A stretch of 64,000 nt of DNA from Heterostelium album PN500 (Eukaryota; Evosea; Eumycetozoa; Acytosteliales; Acytosteliaceae). The stretch covers positions 1 to 64,000 of the forward strand of contig NW_008805091.1 in the NCBI RefSeq assembly GCF_000004825.1, written 5' to 3'. How positions within the stretch are numbered: position 1 is the stretch's first letter; every line of letters begins with the position of its first letter. The notes below the pieces were generated by a model. It saw nothing but the letters and a program-made list of their open reading frames with translations, had not been told where the DNA came from and searched no databases. The translations under genes were made by a program, and so were the position numbers. Of the stretch, positions 23,886-37,484 are shown piece by piece.

Positions 23886-25903
23886 AAAACAAACCACTTC
23901 ACTCATTCATCCATTATAATTATAATTGCCCCAAAAAATAAAATAAAATAAAATAAAATGACATATATCAAATAATTTAAAAAATCGGTCAATTTGATTC
24001 TTTGTATTTAGATTCAATTATATTCTTAGTCAACTTATATATTATAAATTGGTTATAAATGTAAACCAATGTTAAAATATTATCAACAAAACAATTTTAT
24101 CCATTACCTTTTACAATAACAATGCAATGATAATTTTCTTTGGAATTTTATTCAAACATTTAGTTGTAATATTTTTACCCAGACGATTACTAAATTTAAC
24201 TAACTTCCCAGATCTTGTTTTATTATTATTTATAAATATATAAGTTTATTTTATTTTCGGAAATTAGAATAAAACGATTAAAATTTTTAAATAGGAAATA
24301 TTCAGAGGTTCTATAGATCTTTGTCCTGGAACAATGTTTCAATTGTTGTTGTTGTTTTTTAAAAAAAAAGAATCTAATTAAACAAAGATTGTTTAGATTT
24401 AATGGATGATAATGATGGATTATTTACTAAAATCAAAAAAAAAAAAACAATCAAATAAAATGGAAAAGGTAGTTGGAAAGTTATTATTGTAGTGAAAAAA
24501 AATAGATGGGTTGTGTTTCATGTAAATATGGAGGCTTTCGGGTTTTATGCAAAAGTGCACTTCCATTGAAAACCAGGTATCAACAAGTTAATTAAACTTT
24601 TCGAAATGAGAAAAAAAATGAAAAAATCCATTTTTTCTAAGGTTTTGAACCAAAATCACCTCAAATGTTACCCCTTTCAGATCTGAAAAGTGTAAAAAAG
24701 TTTCATAATTTTGATCAAAAAAAACCCACACAAAAAACAAAAAAAATCAACAAATACAAAGTTCTCAACTTTACTCTTTCCAACAACTCTTCCGATGATC
24801 ATCAGCCAAAAATATCCATTAATGAGGAGTGTTTCATCAGCTCCTCCAACAAACATGCTGTTTAAAAAATGAGCAAACAACATTAAATCATTTCTATTCT
24901 ACACTATTTTAGTTCAATAACCTGTCTATTAAAGATAATATTATCTGTATTTATCTATAGTTAAAAGAAAAGATATTATCAAAAAAAAAAACATAATTTA
25001 ATAAATAAAATATTATCAAATTTTGTTATATTATTTCTTTTTATTTGAATAATATAAACAATCTAATAGATATCTTAAAACTATCTATATATATAACAAT
25101 ATTAAATCAATTGATTTGAATAGATTTGTGTTCAATTTCAATTTTTTTACTTATAGCTGATTAGATAGAAAGAGAATCGAAAGATTTGACAGACAGACGG
25201 TCAATTCAATATATTATTATATTGAATCATTTATTTATTTTAACTTCACAATATTATTATAGTGTTTGTTGTGTTTCTCTTGCAAATCCTATCTTTTTTT
25301 TTTTTATAAATAAATATATTTTGTTTGTCATCAACATCACTCACTCACTAAATTCACCATTAACCACACACGCACATATACACACCGAGAGATAAGAATC
25401 AATTTATCATAAAAAAAAACGAGTGTGTTGTGTGTTTTGAAATATTTTTACTTTATAAAGTTAGATATAAATCCAATTTCAAAATTTGGATTGAATTTCT
25501 AGCTTTGTTGTTTACCTTCACTCTCTCTCCACCTTTGGTATTCTATCCAACCTCCCTCAACCACAGCTTGTTGACAATCTCCACAGCTATCTCTTTTTGA
25601 TTAGCACAACTCTACTCTCTATTCATACCAATAGACTATATACACCTCACATATATCTAATCTCCTTAATATATATGTGTGTTTGTCATAATTTAAATTA
25701 ATTGACATTTTAGATTTGACATCATATACTTTAAATAAAATATTTTTATATAAAATAATTTTTAAAATATAAACAAAAGAATATTACTATATATATATGG
25801 TTGTACTAATTAATTAATCAATCAAATCAATTAGTCCAATCAAATCAATCAAATCAAATTTAATTTTAAAAGATTAATTTATTTATATAATATATTTCAA
25901 ATC
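23886..25903. other. 2 kb intergenic region with no gene seen
   Basis: AT-rich throughout. Short open frames on both strands at 24665-24883 and at 25186-25395 are low in complexity and unsupported. The 500 bases before 25904 show C/T-rich words (CTCTCTCCACC, CCTCCCTCAACCAC) and end in an A/T leader, consistent with the promoter and 5' leader of the hydrolase gene. No RNA gene was recognised. Confidence 0.5.
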
Positions 25904-27915
25904 ATGAGTACTCCTACAGTAATTCATGATTTACAATTTTTATATTCCCAAGTATCATTTGTCTTGGGAATAATGGTTTCTTTTATTTATTTATCTCTAT
26001 CTCTATGTGCTACCATTGCCGCAGTTTTTGGTGCCAATAAAGGACCACTCTCTAAAAATACATTTGTTGTAAGTTACCTAAATAATAATCTTTTGAATAA
26101 TTATTTATTTCAGAAAATTAACTTTGTAAATCTTATAAAATAATAATAAATGTTTAGGTCAGATTTGGATTTATTCCAGGTGTTATTGGTAGTGAACTAA
26201 GTCTTCACTTTGTATTATTAATGTCATTGATAACTGTAATTTGTTGGAAAGTAAATTTATTTGTATATTTTATTCCAAGATTGGGTCTCTTTATTATGAC
26301 TGTCAGTTCTTGCTTCCTCATTAAAACCTACTTTGGTGGTTTCAAAACTGCTGCGCCAGCCAAGCGTGTTATGGATGCTTTTTGTGGTGTTCCAGCCAAC
26401 CAGAATTTTCAAAAGAAACCATTCAGTTTCTCAAATATTCTAGTGTCAATCCGTTCGTTCCAACAGCGAACTTTCCAAGCGGTCGAGTCTTTCGTTATGT
26501 CGTTCCGCAAACAAAAGATTCACCAACATTCTTCATCGACTCTCGGCGATCCAAACCCACTGAGTTTCGGTTTTTGGTTCAAAATGCTTTTCTTCCTACC
26601 GAAACTCCACTTTCCCAATGTTCAACGCATTCGTGACATCCCATACGGTGAACACAGCCTGCAGGCAATCGACATTTACTTCCACAACACCTGTCCAACA
26701 TCGCGTCCCATTCTCGTCTATGTCCACGGTGGTGGTTGGCGTGAGAACAGCGGAACCCGAGCCAACTCTGGATTACCATTCATCTACCAGATGGCCAACC
26801 AAAAATGGATCGTTTTCTCGATTGGCTATCGTTTGTCGCCCACCCACAAATTCCCAACTCACATCCAGGATGTGAAGCGTGCCATCACATGGGTACGTGA
26901 AAACGCTATCCACTATGGTGGTGACATCGACTGTATGTTTATTGCTGGTGGTTCTGCAGGAGGACATTTGGCAACACTCGCTTCACTCACCGACGGAAAA
27001 GATTTCGAAGAGTTTTCCAAGGGTGCCGCTGCCGGTAACTCACAAGGTGTCAGCCAACTTCCACCACAAATCGACAATCTCATCAATCAATTTAACAATG
27101 AAATTAACAGTAACAGCAATAACGAACAACAAAACACTGCTAATCAAGCCATCAACATCAATATGAACAGCTTGAAACTCGTTGATAACAAACCAAGGAA
27201 GAGTTACCCTCCATTCCGTGCTTGTATCTCGATGTATGCAGTCTATGATTTCACCAACCGTAACAATACGTTCGTAGTTGATTTCCCAGCTTATTTGAGT
27301 TGGAAGAATATCATGCCAGCTGCCTACAAAGAGATTCCAGATCTCTATGGAATGTGCTCACCGATCGACCAAATCCCATCGGAGACATCGACACAGTATT
27401 TCATTCTCCACGGAGATTTCGATGAGTTGGTACCGATGGAAGAGTCACTCTATTTCATCAAGCGCTTCAAAGAGACCGTAAAGAATCCGAATATCACATG
27501 GCTCGAGATTCCAGGTGGTCATCACGCTTTCGACGCCATCTACTCGCCGCGTACCATCTACACCGTGCATGCCATGTACAGATATCTCAATCGTGTCTAC
27601 CGTCAACACATCTCCGACCGTCTTCAACAGAGAAAACAACGTCAGCTACGTGAGAGAAAGAATCTACTTTCACTATCAGCTTCATCACTACCAACTTCAG
27701 CAAATCACCATGTAATTAGTCAACAACAACAACAACAACAATCATCACAACCAAATATCAACCAACCGATTTATCAGCACCAACAACAACAATTAATTAA
27801 CTATAATTTAACGAATAACACCGATAATAGTCTCAATGGTCAAGGATCAATAGCATCGATAGCATCTTCCACATCCATTGCACAACCCATTCCAATCGAA
27901 CACATTGGAAAATAA
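25904..27915 (+). CDS. Membrane-anchored alpha/beta-hydrolase (carboxylesterase, HGGGW/GGSAGG type)
   Basis: Exons 25904-26068 and 26158-27915 (GTAAGT donor, TTTAG acceptor, phase 0) give 640 residues. Two or three hydrophobic helices in residues 1-120 (for example VLGIMVSFIYLSLSLCATIAAV and LLMSLITVICWKV) anchor it. The catalytic domain starts about residue 200 and has the oxyanion-hole motif VHGGGW (about 244-249) and the nucleophile motif GGSAGGH (Ser near 321). The acid is in HGDFDELVP (about 473) and the histidine in GGHHAFD (about 506). This is the hormone-sensitive-lipase/isoprenylcysteine-methylesterase-like branch of serine esterases. A poly-Asn insertion (about 353-375) interrupts the lid region. 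The tail is Gln/Ser-rich and disordered. Substrate is unknown: a lipid ester or an acyl group on a membrane molecule is plausible. All triad residues are present, so it should be active. Confidence 0.88.
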
Positions 27916-28442
27916 AATACTTATTTTAAAAAAAAACAACATTTAATTTATATCTACATTGCTTTATTTCGTTTCATTTGCTTAATAATAATAAAGTCGA
28001 TTAAGTTATATTAAAGTTATTATTTAGATATGGAATTGATTAGAGATTCCAATAGATAATCAAAATACTAACATCCAATATTGGCTATAGTCATAGTTTC
28101 TAATGGTAAAATATCATCTGATCCTTCACTGCATTAATACCATTGGAAAGGTGTTTGTTTAAAAAAAGTAAAATAAAAAAAAGCAATCAATTTTATTTGA
28201 AAATAACCATTTAACATAATTGTTATAAATATTCGCGCATTTTTTTTTACACACAACTGACATACACACTCATTTATTTAAAAAACAAAAAAAATCATTC
28301 AATCAAATCAGTCAATCAAATCAATCAATCAATTAATTATTTAGTAATCATTTTTAAAAAAAAAAAAAGTAGTATAATCAATAGTTGTACGATATATATA
28401 AAGATATATAGTGTTTGATTATATATTATATATATCTATACT
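27916..28442. other. Intergenic region with no gene seen
   Basis: 527 bases, AT-rich, with T- and A-runs and AATCAATCAA repeats before the kinase start at 28443. Expected to hold the hydrolase 3' end and the kinase promoter. Confidence 0.5.
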
Positions 28443-31400
28443 ATGCAACTAGAGGATTATGAGGAAATAAAGACCATTGGTAAAGGTAGTTTCGGTAGAG
28501 CTATTCTTGTAAAGAGAAAGAAAGATGGTCTACTCTTAGTACTCAAAGAGATCAACGTTATGGAGATGGCACCAAGAGAAAGAAACGATGCTATGAATGA
28601 AGTACATGTATTATCAATGTTAGAGTATGTTTAGTCCTATTTTATAAATAATAGCCAAAAACTTGAGTTGTATATCTAACATAACATTTATCTATTATTA
28701 TTAGTCATCGACATATCATTGGATATTATGATAGTTTCTTAGTTAACGGTACACTTTATATAGTAATGGAATATGCAAATGGTAATAAGTTATATACTTC
28801 TAATTCTAAATAATTTTAAAACTAACATTATATGTTTTTACGAAAATATAAAAACAATAAATAGCTGGTGATATTCATTTGGAAATAAAAAAGAGAACTA
28901 TACAAAAGAAATATTTTAGTGAGGAGGAAATTTGGATTTGGTTCACTCAGATTTGTTTGGCAGTTCAGTATATCAATAGTAAAAATATATTACATCGTGA
29001 TTTGGTATGATATCAATTAATTAATTAATCAAGTTAACTTGGAAAAACAAAACAAAACAAAACAGGATAATAGTATTAATTTTCAACATGATACTTTATA
29101 TAACTAAATTTAGAAAACACAAAATATATTCTTGTCAAATATTAGTGGTGGTGAAAATGGTGGTGGTGGTGGTGGTTTGACAGTGAAATTGGGTGATATG
29201 GGTATTGCAAAGATTCTGAATAGCGATACATCGTTTGCTAAAACAGTGATTGGAACACCGTACTATTTGTCACCGGAGATCTGCGAGGATCGTCCCTATG
29301 ACCACAAGAGCGATATCTGGTCACTCGGTTGTGTGCTATACGAGTTGGCAACGTTGAAGCATGCATTCAATGCGGGTAGTCTGCCCGCTCTAGTCATGAA
29401 AATATTGAAGGGCAACTACCCACCGATTCCATCGATCTACTCTGACAACATGAAGTCACTGATATCGTTCATGTTGCAAACCGATCCAAAGAAACGACCA
29501 AACATCGATGACATTCTAAGTTTACCATTCCTACAATCATATATATTGAATAGTACAACATCATCATCATCATCGTCACCACCTTTAACAACAACAGCAA
29601 CAGCAACGGCAGCAACAACATCTACTAATATTCCAATGTCTATTATCAAATCGGCATCTACAAAAACACCAACTAAACAGACACCACCAACAACCAAATC
29701 AACAACAATTTCCAAACCAACAACACCCATTTCTAAATCAAAGAGTAGTATAAAGACAGCTGCGACACCACCAACCAGTGGAAGTAAGTTGAATCATGTT
29801 AAATTGAAACCACCAGTTCCAAAGCCATCGACAACAACAACAACAACAACAACACCAACTTCAACACCAACTACAGCTTCTAAAAGAACTGTTGCCTCTG
29901 TTACACCAACAAAAGCAACACCAACAACTCCAGTATCTAAATCATCGAAACCCGTAGAAACATCAATATTACCGACACCAGCACCAATTACACAACCTAT
30001 TTATACACCACCAACAAGGCCATCTGTTTCCATTCAACAAACAACAACAACAACAAGTAATAGTAACACAAATACAACTACAACCAACACTAGTGGTAAT
30101 AGACAAACAAATCTATCAAGTTCAAGTCGAACATCATCATCTGGTAGATTATCTATTCAACCAACAAACACACCATCATCAGCTTCAACGTCAACATCTA
30201 CATCTACATCGACATCAAACACACCAGCAAGAAGATTATCAACACCGAATATTTCATCATTATCATCGTCATCGTCATCATCAACATCATCAACATCATC
30301 GACTTCAACAACCACAGCACCAACAAGATCTACATTAAACAGACAAACGTCATCATCATCTTTGAGAATGTCTTCGAGTGGAAGTGGATTAACAACATTA
30401 TCATCATCATCATCATCAGTATCTCCTGCACCACCAACAACAACCTCGTCTTCATCTTTTTCTTCATCAGGTCGTGTTACACCATCATCTGGTAGAGTTA
30501 CACCTTCAGGTCGTATTACACCATCGGGCAGAGTAACTCCATCAACATCCTCATCATCATCTACATCCAATTCAAACAGCAGAATTATATCAACACCAAC
30601 ATTATCATCTTCATCGTCATCAACAATAAAGTCAACGAAACAGACACCAACTACCGCCAGCACAACAACGATACCTATCCAAACAACTCCGAATATATTC
30701 AATGCACCGACATATAGCAAACCAAGCACACCAGAAATAGTTTTAAAGAAACCAACATCGTCAAGGCAACAGAAGATCGATTTTAAACAACAGGAGATGG
30801 CTTATAGACAAAAGATGAGCTCTGTAAAGTCAACTTTACAACTAAAGAAAGATAAACAACCTACAGAGAGTAATGATAATTTGACACCACCAAGTATTAT
30901 TGCCAACGATAATAATAATAATACCAATAGTAATATTGAAACAGATCAATCACCATCCGATCAATCTGAAACCAATAGTTTAGAGAATAGCGGTGTAGAA
31001 TCATTGGATTTGAATAGCGATTCATCGTCATCATCATCATCACAGAAAGAGGAAGAAGCAGCTGCACAAACCAATACGACAGATTCAACAACAGTCAATA
31101 CCAAAGAGAAAAGAAATACTACCAGTCCAATTCTAAGAGATAAGAAATTGGAAACAAGAACAAATGCATTAAGACAGTATGTATTATTATATATTTAGTT
31201 AACAATACAATTTACCTCTTTTGGTATTATATTATAATACTTGCCAGATTACTAATTTATTTTATTCTACTACCATTTAATTATATCTAAAACCATTCGA
31301 TATACAAATTACATCTTTTTATTTGTAATTTCTAATCAATCCTTAATAAATTCAATCAACCAACCAACCAATCAATCGAATCGAATCGAATCAAAATTAA

Positions 31401-31729
31401 ATCAATCGAATCAAATCGATATTATATTAATAACAATAATAATGAATTGAATGAATTGGTCTATTCATAGCTTCTGTTGTAGTATCTTTGGAGAGGACAC
31501 ATTTACAACGATCTATAAACTGATGAAAGATATTGTTTGTCTCAATGGTAATGGTGGTAGTACGACCGACAGCAACAACAACAATAATAACAACGGTAAC
31601 AACTTTAGTGATCAACAAAAAGAAGAAAACATTCAGCAACAGATTGAACAACTCTTGGGTGATAAGATATTCTATCTAAAGTATTTACAACAACTACTCT
31701 ATTGTGAGAGTCAACTACATATACTATAA
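28443..31729 (+). CDS. NEK-family protein kinase with a long Ser/Thr-rich tail (five exons)
   Basis: NIMA-related serine/threonine kinase. Exons 28443-28624, 28705-28781, 28865-29004, 29114-31176 and 31471-31729 close in frame to 906 residues. Kinase domain about residues 6-285: glycine loop IGKGSFGRA, ATP lysine in LLVLKEIN, a hinge ending MEYANAGDI, and catalytic loop LHRDLKTQNIFL. The metal motif reads GDMGIAK, so the usual DFG is DMG. Activation segment: IGTPYYLSPEIC; then DIWSLGCVLYELATLKHAF and a late KKRPNIDDIL helix. This order and the CVLYEL..LKHAF phrase are NEK hallmarks. A (Gly)6 insert precedes the metal motif. Residues 285-780 are disordered Ser/Thr/Pro repeats, including a GRVTPSSGRVTPSGRITPSG run of possible phosphosites. 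The last exon gives FCCSIFGEDTFTTIYKLMKD, a C-terminal element shared by several NEKs. Roles in cilia do not apply to amoebae; mitotic or centrosomal work is the likely analogue. Confidence 0.9.
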
Positions 31730-34700
31730 ATATCAACAAATAATATAACATAACATTTGTATATACTCAATAAACATTGATTGACAAACCCTCTTTCATT
31801 CCTCCCTCCGTCCCTCCGTCCCTCTGTCCCTCTGTCGCTTCCTACTCTCCACCTTGTTTAGATAATAGATAATAGATAGTAGATAGTAGATATATATATA
31901 ATTAATTGTAGATTTAAAAGTAATAACATTGTGTTAAATTTGTTTGTTTTGTTTATCTTTAATTAAAATTCTGGGTGTGAAGAAAAGAAAAAAAAAATGT
32001 GTAGATTTCAATTGAAATCACTAGAAAGTATAATATACATAATTATTCAATAACATACATATATTGAAGACCAAATACTTTGATTATATTTAGGATGGGA
32101 TTATCAATGTTATTCAAATAAAATTAACAAAAAAAAAACAATGTTAAGTGTGTTTTGAACAAAAAAAAAAAAAAACTATTTTTATTTAATTATTTATATG
32201 TATATATAGAAGGGTGTTATTGGTTGTACTATATTTAAATAACATATCTATTGAAATTAAATCAATCAATCATGAATGCATGTATGAACATTGGTGTGAC
32301 CAAGTTGAATTCAATGTAAGAATGCACAACTCAGAAGGGTGATATCTTATAGAAACTCCGATATAACATCACACCATCACAATCAACAACAACAACAACA
32401 GCAACAAAAATAATAACATTATAAACCATTTATCAATAGAAATAGTTAAAAACAAAGAGTAAACCATCTCTACACTCACTAACACACACTTTAACTTTTG
32501 CAAATTTACTAAATATGTTAATTTTGTTACCCCCTTCAATATTATATTATATATCTCTAAACATTGGTGAACCACACCACTACTGATTCCACTTACTCAT
32601 ATTAATTCAATTCACGAACAGCACTAAACACTCAAACACACACTCACAAGCATTCACACTCACACAATCAGACACACAACATTCATATGGAGCACAAACT
32701 ATCAATTAAATTAACATATCTTAAGCTTTAGAAAGTGAGTTTTTTATACATTTTATTTTATTGTATAAATAATTTATTTATATATATTAAAAAATATATA
32801 TGTTACTTACTCCTCGTTTAGATATTAATAAATACCCACCAAGTGGAAGTGTGGTTGTGTGTCTGTGTTGTATGTACATGTTTGAATGAATGAATTTAAT
32901 GACTTTCCAACATTTTAAACTTAAATTTTAATTTTTTGATTGCCCAAACATTGTGTCTTTTGATCGATTGAACCATCCACTTTTATTCCCACTGTTTGAA
33001 ATAGAATTTGATTCAACCCCTTCCCCAATCAGAGTTATACAGCTCATATAGTAGATATCCAGTTCGTTTCATTCTATTTCATTATCAATACAATTCAATT
33101 CAATTCAACTCAACTCAATTATGAAATGAAATGAAACATTATGATATCACATTGTGAACAGACAGGTAAAGGATGACTGTATTGCCATTCCATTAAATTT
33201 TGATACCAAAAGTTTGGTTTGGTTTGGTTTCACATGTGTTATATCTATTTTTTGTGCTATCGATATTGCTAGTGTGAGAGAGAGTGAGAGGTGTGTGGGT
33301 GTCGTGGTGATTAAAAGATATTTTAACATCATGATTAACCAATATTTTAATATTTGTTCTACTCCTCATTACCATCACCATCAGACTCAAAATATCAATA
33401 ATTTCAATAACTATAACAACAACAACAACACTACCACAACAACAACAACAACCAAAAACTAAACCAAGCAACATACACAATATAATAGATTTCTTTTTCT
33501 AAATAAATATTGAGGGAAAAATAAAAAAAATCAAAAATTGCCTTTTTTATAAATAAAATTATGGTCATTATCATCAAGTTTCTGTTGTACAATAACTTTA
33601 ACAATTAATTGTTATTGTTTCCAAACTTAACTATAGATTTATTTTATTTATCTATATCATTTTTTTAAAGTGAAAAATTTCAAAAACAAACAACACATCA
33701 TCATCCATCAAGAAAATTAAATATAATTTTTTATTTATCACAATTTTAATATTACCCAGTACGAGCCCCCACACACACCTGATGATGACAAAATAGTAAT
33801 ACTACTAATACTTCCCCCAAATTTGATCATCATCATTAATCAATAAACAATCCAGGATTTATGAGATTATAAATACTGAAAAAGTTCAAATCAACAAATC
33901 ATTGCAACAACAATAACTACGAATACAACTACAAGTACAACAACAATAATAATATTAAAACTTAACCCAATCACTATTTTAAATATTTAAATAATCATAT
34001 AAATAAAATCGCCCAATTTTAATAATAATTATTTACTTTTTGACAACGAGAAAAATACAATCCACCCCCACCTACAACAACACAATATAGAAATAGAACT
34101 TCTTCATTGATTCTTTAAGATCAGGTGGATGAGTTTTTTATAAAGTCCGTTACTACTTGGGGAAAGCGTTTTGTTTCTCAAAATTTTATATTTTATCAAA
34201 TATCAACTATACATTTATATTCTACTAAACAAGTAATCGATTGATTACGAACTAAAACAAATTACAACTTTTCCAATTAATTAATCCATTGCTCTATTGT
34301 TCCCCTAACGACTATATTCAATCATATCGTTTTCCTTTTTGCTTGTTCCATTGTTTTTTTAAATTAATTTATTGTCAACAACAAAACAAAATTAGATTCA
34401 AGTGTTTCTTCATTTATCTTGTTTTTTAGATTTGAAATTATTACTTTGTTCCTGTCACACTTCAACACTATAACATCACTAAAAAACAAAAGACATCAAT
34501 ACCAACTCACTCTTTAATATAATAATAATACTTACCACGACCAACAACATTAACAACAACTATATCAACTACAACTACTACATAGCATTACCACACTACC
34601 ACTTCACTTTATCTTCCAACAAACAATTTTTAAAAATAATAAAATATAGCTCAGCAAACAACCACTACCACCATCCATACCACCAACTCAATAATCACAT

Positions 34701-35276
34701 ATCCAAACAGATCAGATTTGTTTTTGATTTGATTTGATTTCATTCCAATTCCATTTTTATATAATTCCCATATACAAATATAAAACATTTTTATCTTTGT
34801 ATGGTTAAAAATAACATAAATAGAAAAACAACATTACTAAAAGAACTCATATTCCAACCACTTTTCTACTACAATTTCCATTCCCGACACCGAGCAGCCA
34901 AATTTAAATCAAAATATTACCACAACCTTTCCAATTGTTTCAACATCATCATCATAATAATATCTCAAACAACAAAAAATAATATCAACTTAATTTCTAT
35001 TCTTATCTTTCTTAACACTCTAGATATAGACAGGAATTTAATATAGAGAATAAGAGAGAGACTCTTTATTCTTTTTATTTTGAGATCATCTTTGACAACC
35101 TCATACTCTCTATTTTTATTTATTTTCCGTATTAATAGATATTTATTTGTATATAATTCAATTCCCTATCTCCAATATTTTCAAGTTCAAACAAAAACAG
35201 TATTTATATTTGTTTTTGTATTTTTTATATAGTATCATTATAAAATATAATATTATTAATAAATATATATCTAAAA
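31730..35276. other. 3.5 kb intergenic region with no gene seen
   Basis: The plus strand is rich in A and C (CAACAACAAC, ACCACCA, CACACAC words), especially from 32.4 to 35.0 kb, as in leaders of sense-strand genes here, so much of it may be promoter and 5' leader of the peptidase gene at 35277. A four-unit 8-base tandem repeat lies at 31804-31835 (separate entry). Open frames around 33154-33480 read low-complexity Asn/Thr or Val/Ile and are rejected. Confidence 0.5.
31804..31835 (+). repeat. 8-base tandem repeat, CCCTCYGT x 4
   Basis: Two copies of CCCTCCGT are followed by two of CCCTCTGT, a C/T-rich block just after the NEK gene. It is unusual in a region otherwise made of A/T. Probably a microsatellite with one point change spread by slippage. 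Confidence 0.9.
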
Positions 35277-37484
35277 ATGAAAATATATCAAAATCTTTTA
35301 TATAATTATATATATTTATTTTTTATTATTTATATATTTAATATAACCGCGGTCTTATCGGAATATAGACCTTATGGATCATGGTATTCTCCAATTTCAG
35401 CAAATCTTTCAAGTACAAAATTTAATGTATTAACAGAGGCATATCCACCTACAAATGATCATGCTTACTGGCTAGAACGAAGACCATCAGAAGATGGAAG
35501 ATCTGTTTTAGTAGAAATTGATAATTTTAATAATAAAAGGTAATTAAAATAAATATATAATTTCAAATAATAATTAATAAACTTAAAAATAAAATAATTT
35601 CAGAGATTTATTACCTTCAGGATTTGGAGCAGCTACAGCAGTAAATTCATATGGAGGTGGTCCAGTTACATTTGTTTCACAACATACATGTAGTTGTGAT
35701 AGATTTTTAAGTTTTCTATTTGTTAATCAAGAGGATCAGATGATATATTTACACTATCCAAATATCGATGGATTCCGACCAATGCAGATGACATTCGACA
35801 AAAACAAAATGTATGCCGACGGTGTATACGATTCAATGAGAAATAGAGTGATCTATGTATGTGAAGATCACACCAATCCAAACAATATTACACAGTCACT
35901 GGTGTCATTGGATCTAGATACAAGAGTATTAGTAACATTGGAATCAGAATTTGATTTCTATATGAATCCAAGATTGAGCCCAGACGGTAGAAAACTAGCA
36001 TATATCGCTTGGAATTTCCCTAGAATGTCATGGGATGAAAGTCAATTATATTTAGTAGATTTAGATAGAAGAGGTAATTTCACACAGAAAAGAAAGATTT
36101 CATTTAAAAATGAATCTGTACAGGATCCACAATTTGATGGTCAATGTAGGTAACAAATATTAGTTAGCAGTATTAAATTAAATTAGTAATATTAAATTGT
36201 TTAAACATTTTAGATTTATATTTTATATCTGATAGAATTTATAAATTTTGGACTGTATTTAGATATGATCTTATTAAAAATGAAATAATAGATTCGATTC
36301 CACCTTTTCTTTATCATTTTAAAGAGATTGGTGTTCCTTCGTGGACATTGGGAATGCACACATTCGCAGTTCTACCAAATTCAAGAGTGATAGCGAAATC
36401 ATTTGGATATTTAATTGACTATAGTTTCGTTACGAAAAGAATACAGTTGTACAACAATCAATTCAGTCAAGTTAAATTCATTTCCTATTCGAGGTTGAAC
36501 AAAGCAATGACTATTATTGGTTCGTCCACCAGACAACTTCAGACATTGGTTCGCATCAGTAATTTCGATCATCATGAACTGTCATTCCATCGACTACTAA
36601 ACGATCAAATCTCGATTGATTCACAGTATATTTCAGAGCCAATGGAAATTCAGTATGATACATCGAACGGTGGAAAATCCTATGGTTTCTACTATCCTCC
36701 AAAGAACCCTAGATTCGAAAACTCTGTTCTTTCCGGTGAGAAGCCACCTCTTTTAGTGAGAACACATGGTGGACCGACTGGCTACGACTCGGCACAACTG
36801 CTGCCAAACATTATGTTTTGGACATCACGAGGTATCGGTGTTTTGGATATCAACTATCGTGGCAGTTCGCAATACGGAAGAGACTACCGTCAGCTTCTCA
36901 ACGGAAAATGGGGGATCTACGATGTCGACGACAGCTGTAGCGGCGCGCAGTATCTAGTGGATCAAGGTCTGGTTGATGGAAACCGACTGCTCATTGACGG
37001 CCAGAGTTCCGGTGGCTACACAACACTCGCCGCCCTTACCTTCAAAAAAATGTTCCAAGCCGGTTGCAGTTTCTTTGGAATCGGTGATCTGGTGCAACTG
37101 ACGACAAAGACCGATCGTTTGGAACTCACCTACGTATCGACACTGATTGGCGGCGAGCAGAATCTAATCGATCGATCACCGATCTATCATGTCGATCAAC
37201 TCGATGTCCCAGTGGCATTCTTCCACGGAATAAACGATCCTGTCGTACCCTATAACCAATCAATTCAGATGTACAATGAACTGATCTATCGTAACAAACC
37301 AACTCTTATCGAACTGTATCCAGGCGAACAACATGGATTCGCTCAAGACAAAAATATCATTAGATCGCTCGAAGGTGAATACTATTTCTTCTCTCGGGTC
37401 TTGAATTTCGAACCTGTAAACATCACAAACACTGACTTTAACATCGAAAACCTAAACAAAACATTGTCATATACAAAAAAATAA
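35277..37484 (+). CDS. Secreted S9-family prolyl-oligopeptidase-like serine peptidase (three exons)
   Basis: Exons 35277-35539, 35604-36145 and 36214-37484 give 691 residues. At the second junction the donor GTAGGT at 36146 is required: the apparent GTAACA four bases later leads into a stop, whereas GTAGGT gives DGQYLYFISDRIYKFW, a typical propeller strand. Residues 1-28 are a signal peptide or anchor (YIYLFFIIYIFNITAVL). Residues 30-420 form a beta-propeller (SPDGRKLAYIAW blade). The hydrolase domain carries RTHGGPTGYDS and the nucleophile motif DGQSSGGYT (Ser near 531). The acid is in HGINDPVVPY (near 610) and the histidine in GEQHGF (near 641). The order is that of acylaminoacyl-peptidase/DPP-type S9 enzymes acting on short peptides. 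Several N-glycosylation sequons support an extracellular or lysosomal site. All three triad residues are present. Confidence 0.9.

Noticed and set aside
24665-24883. Overlapping open frames on both strands
   Set aside because: Short, without motifs, and in AT-rich spacer after the V-ATPase gene; both strands open equally, as expected by chance.
30157-30729. 190-codon minus-strand frame rich in Val and Asp
   Set aside because: It is the shadow of the Ser/Thr-rich repeat tail of the NEK kinase; TCA/ACA repeats read as Val/Asp on the other strand.
33154-33480. Open frames on both strands in the 3.5 kb spacer
   Set aside because: The translations are runs of Asn/Thr/His or Val/Ile produced by CAA/ACC repeats; no start context, intron or family resemblance.
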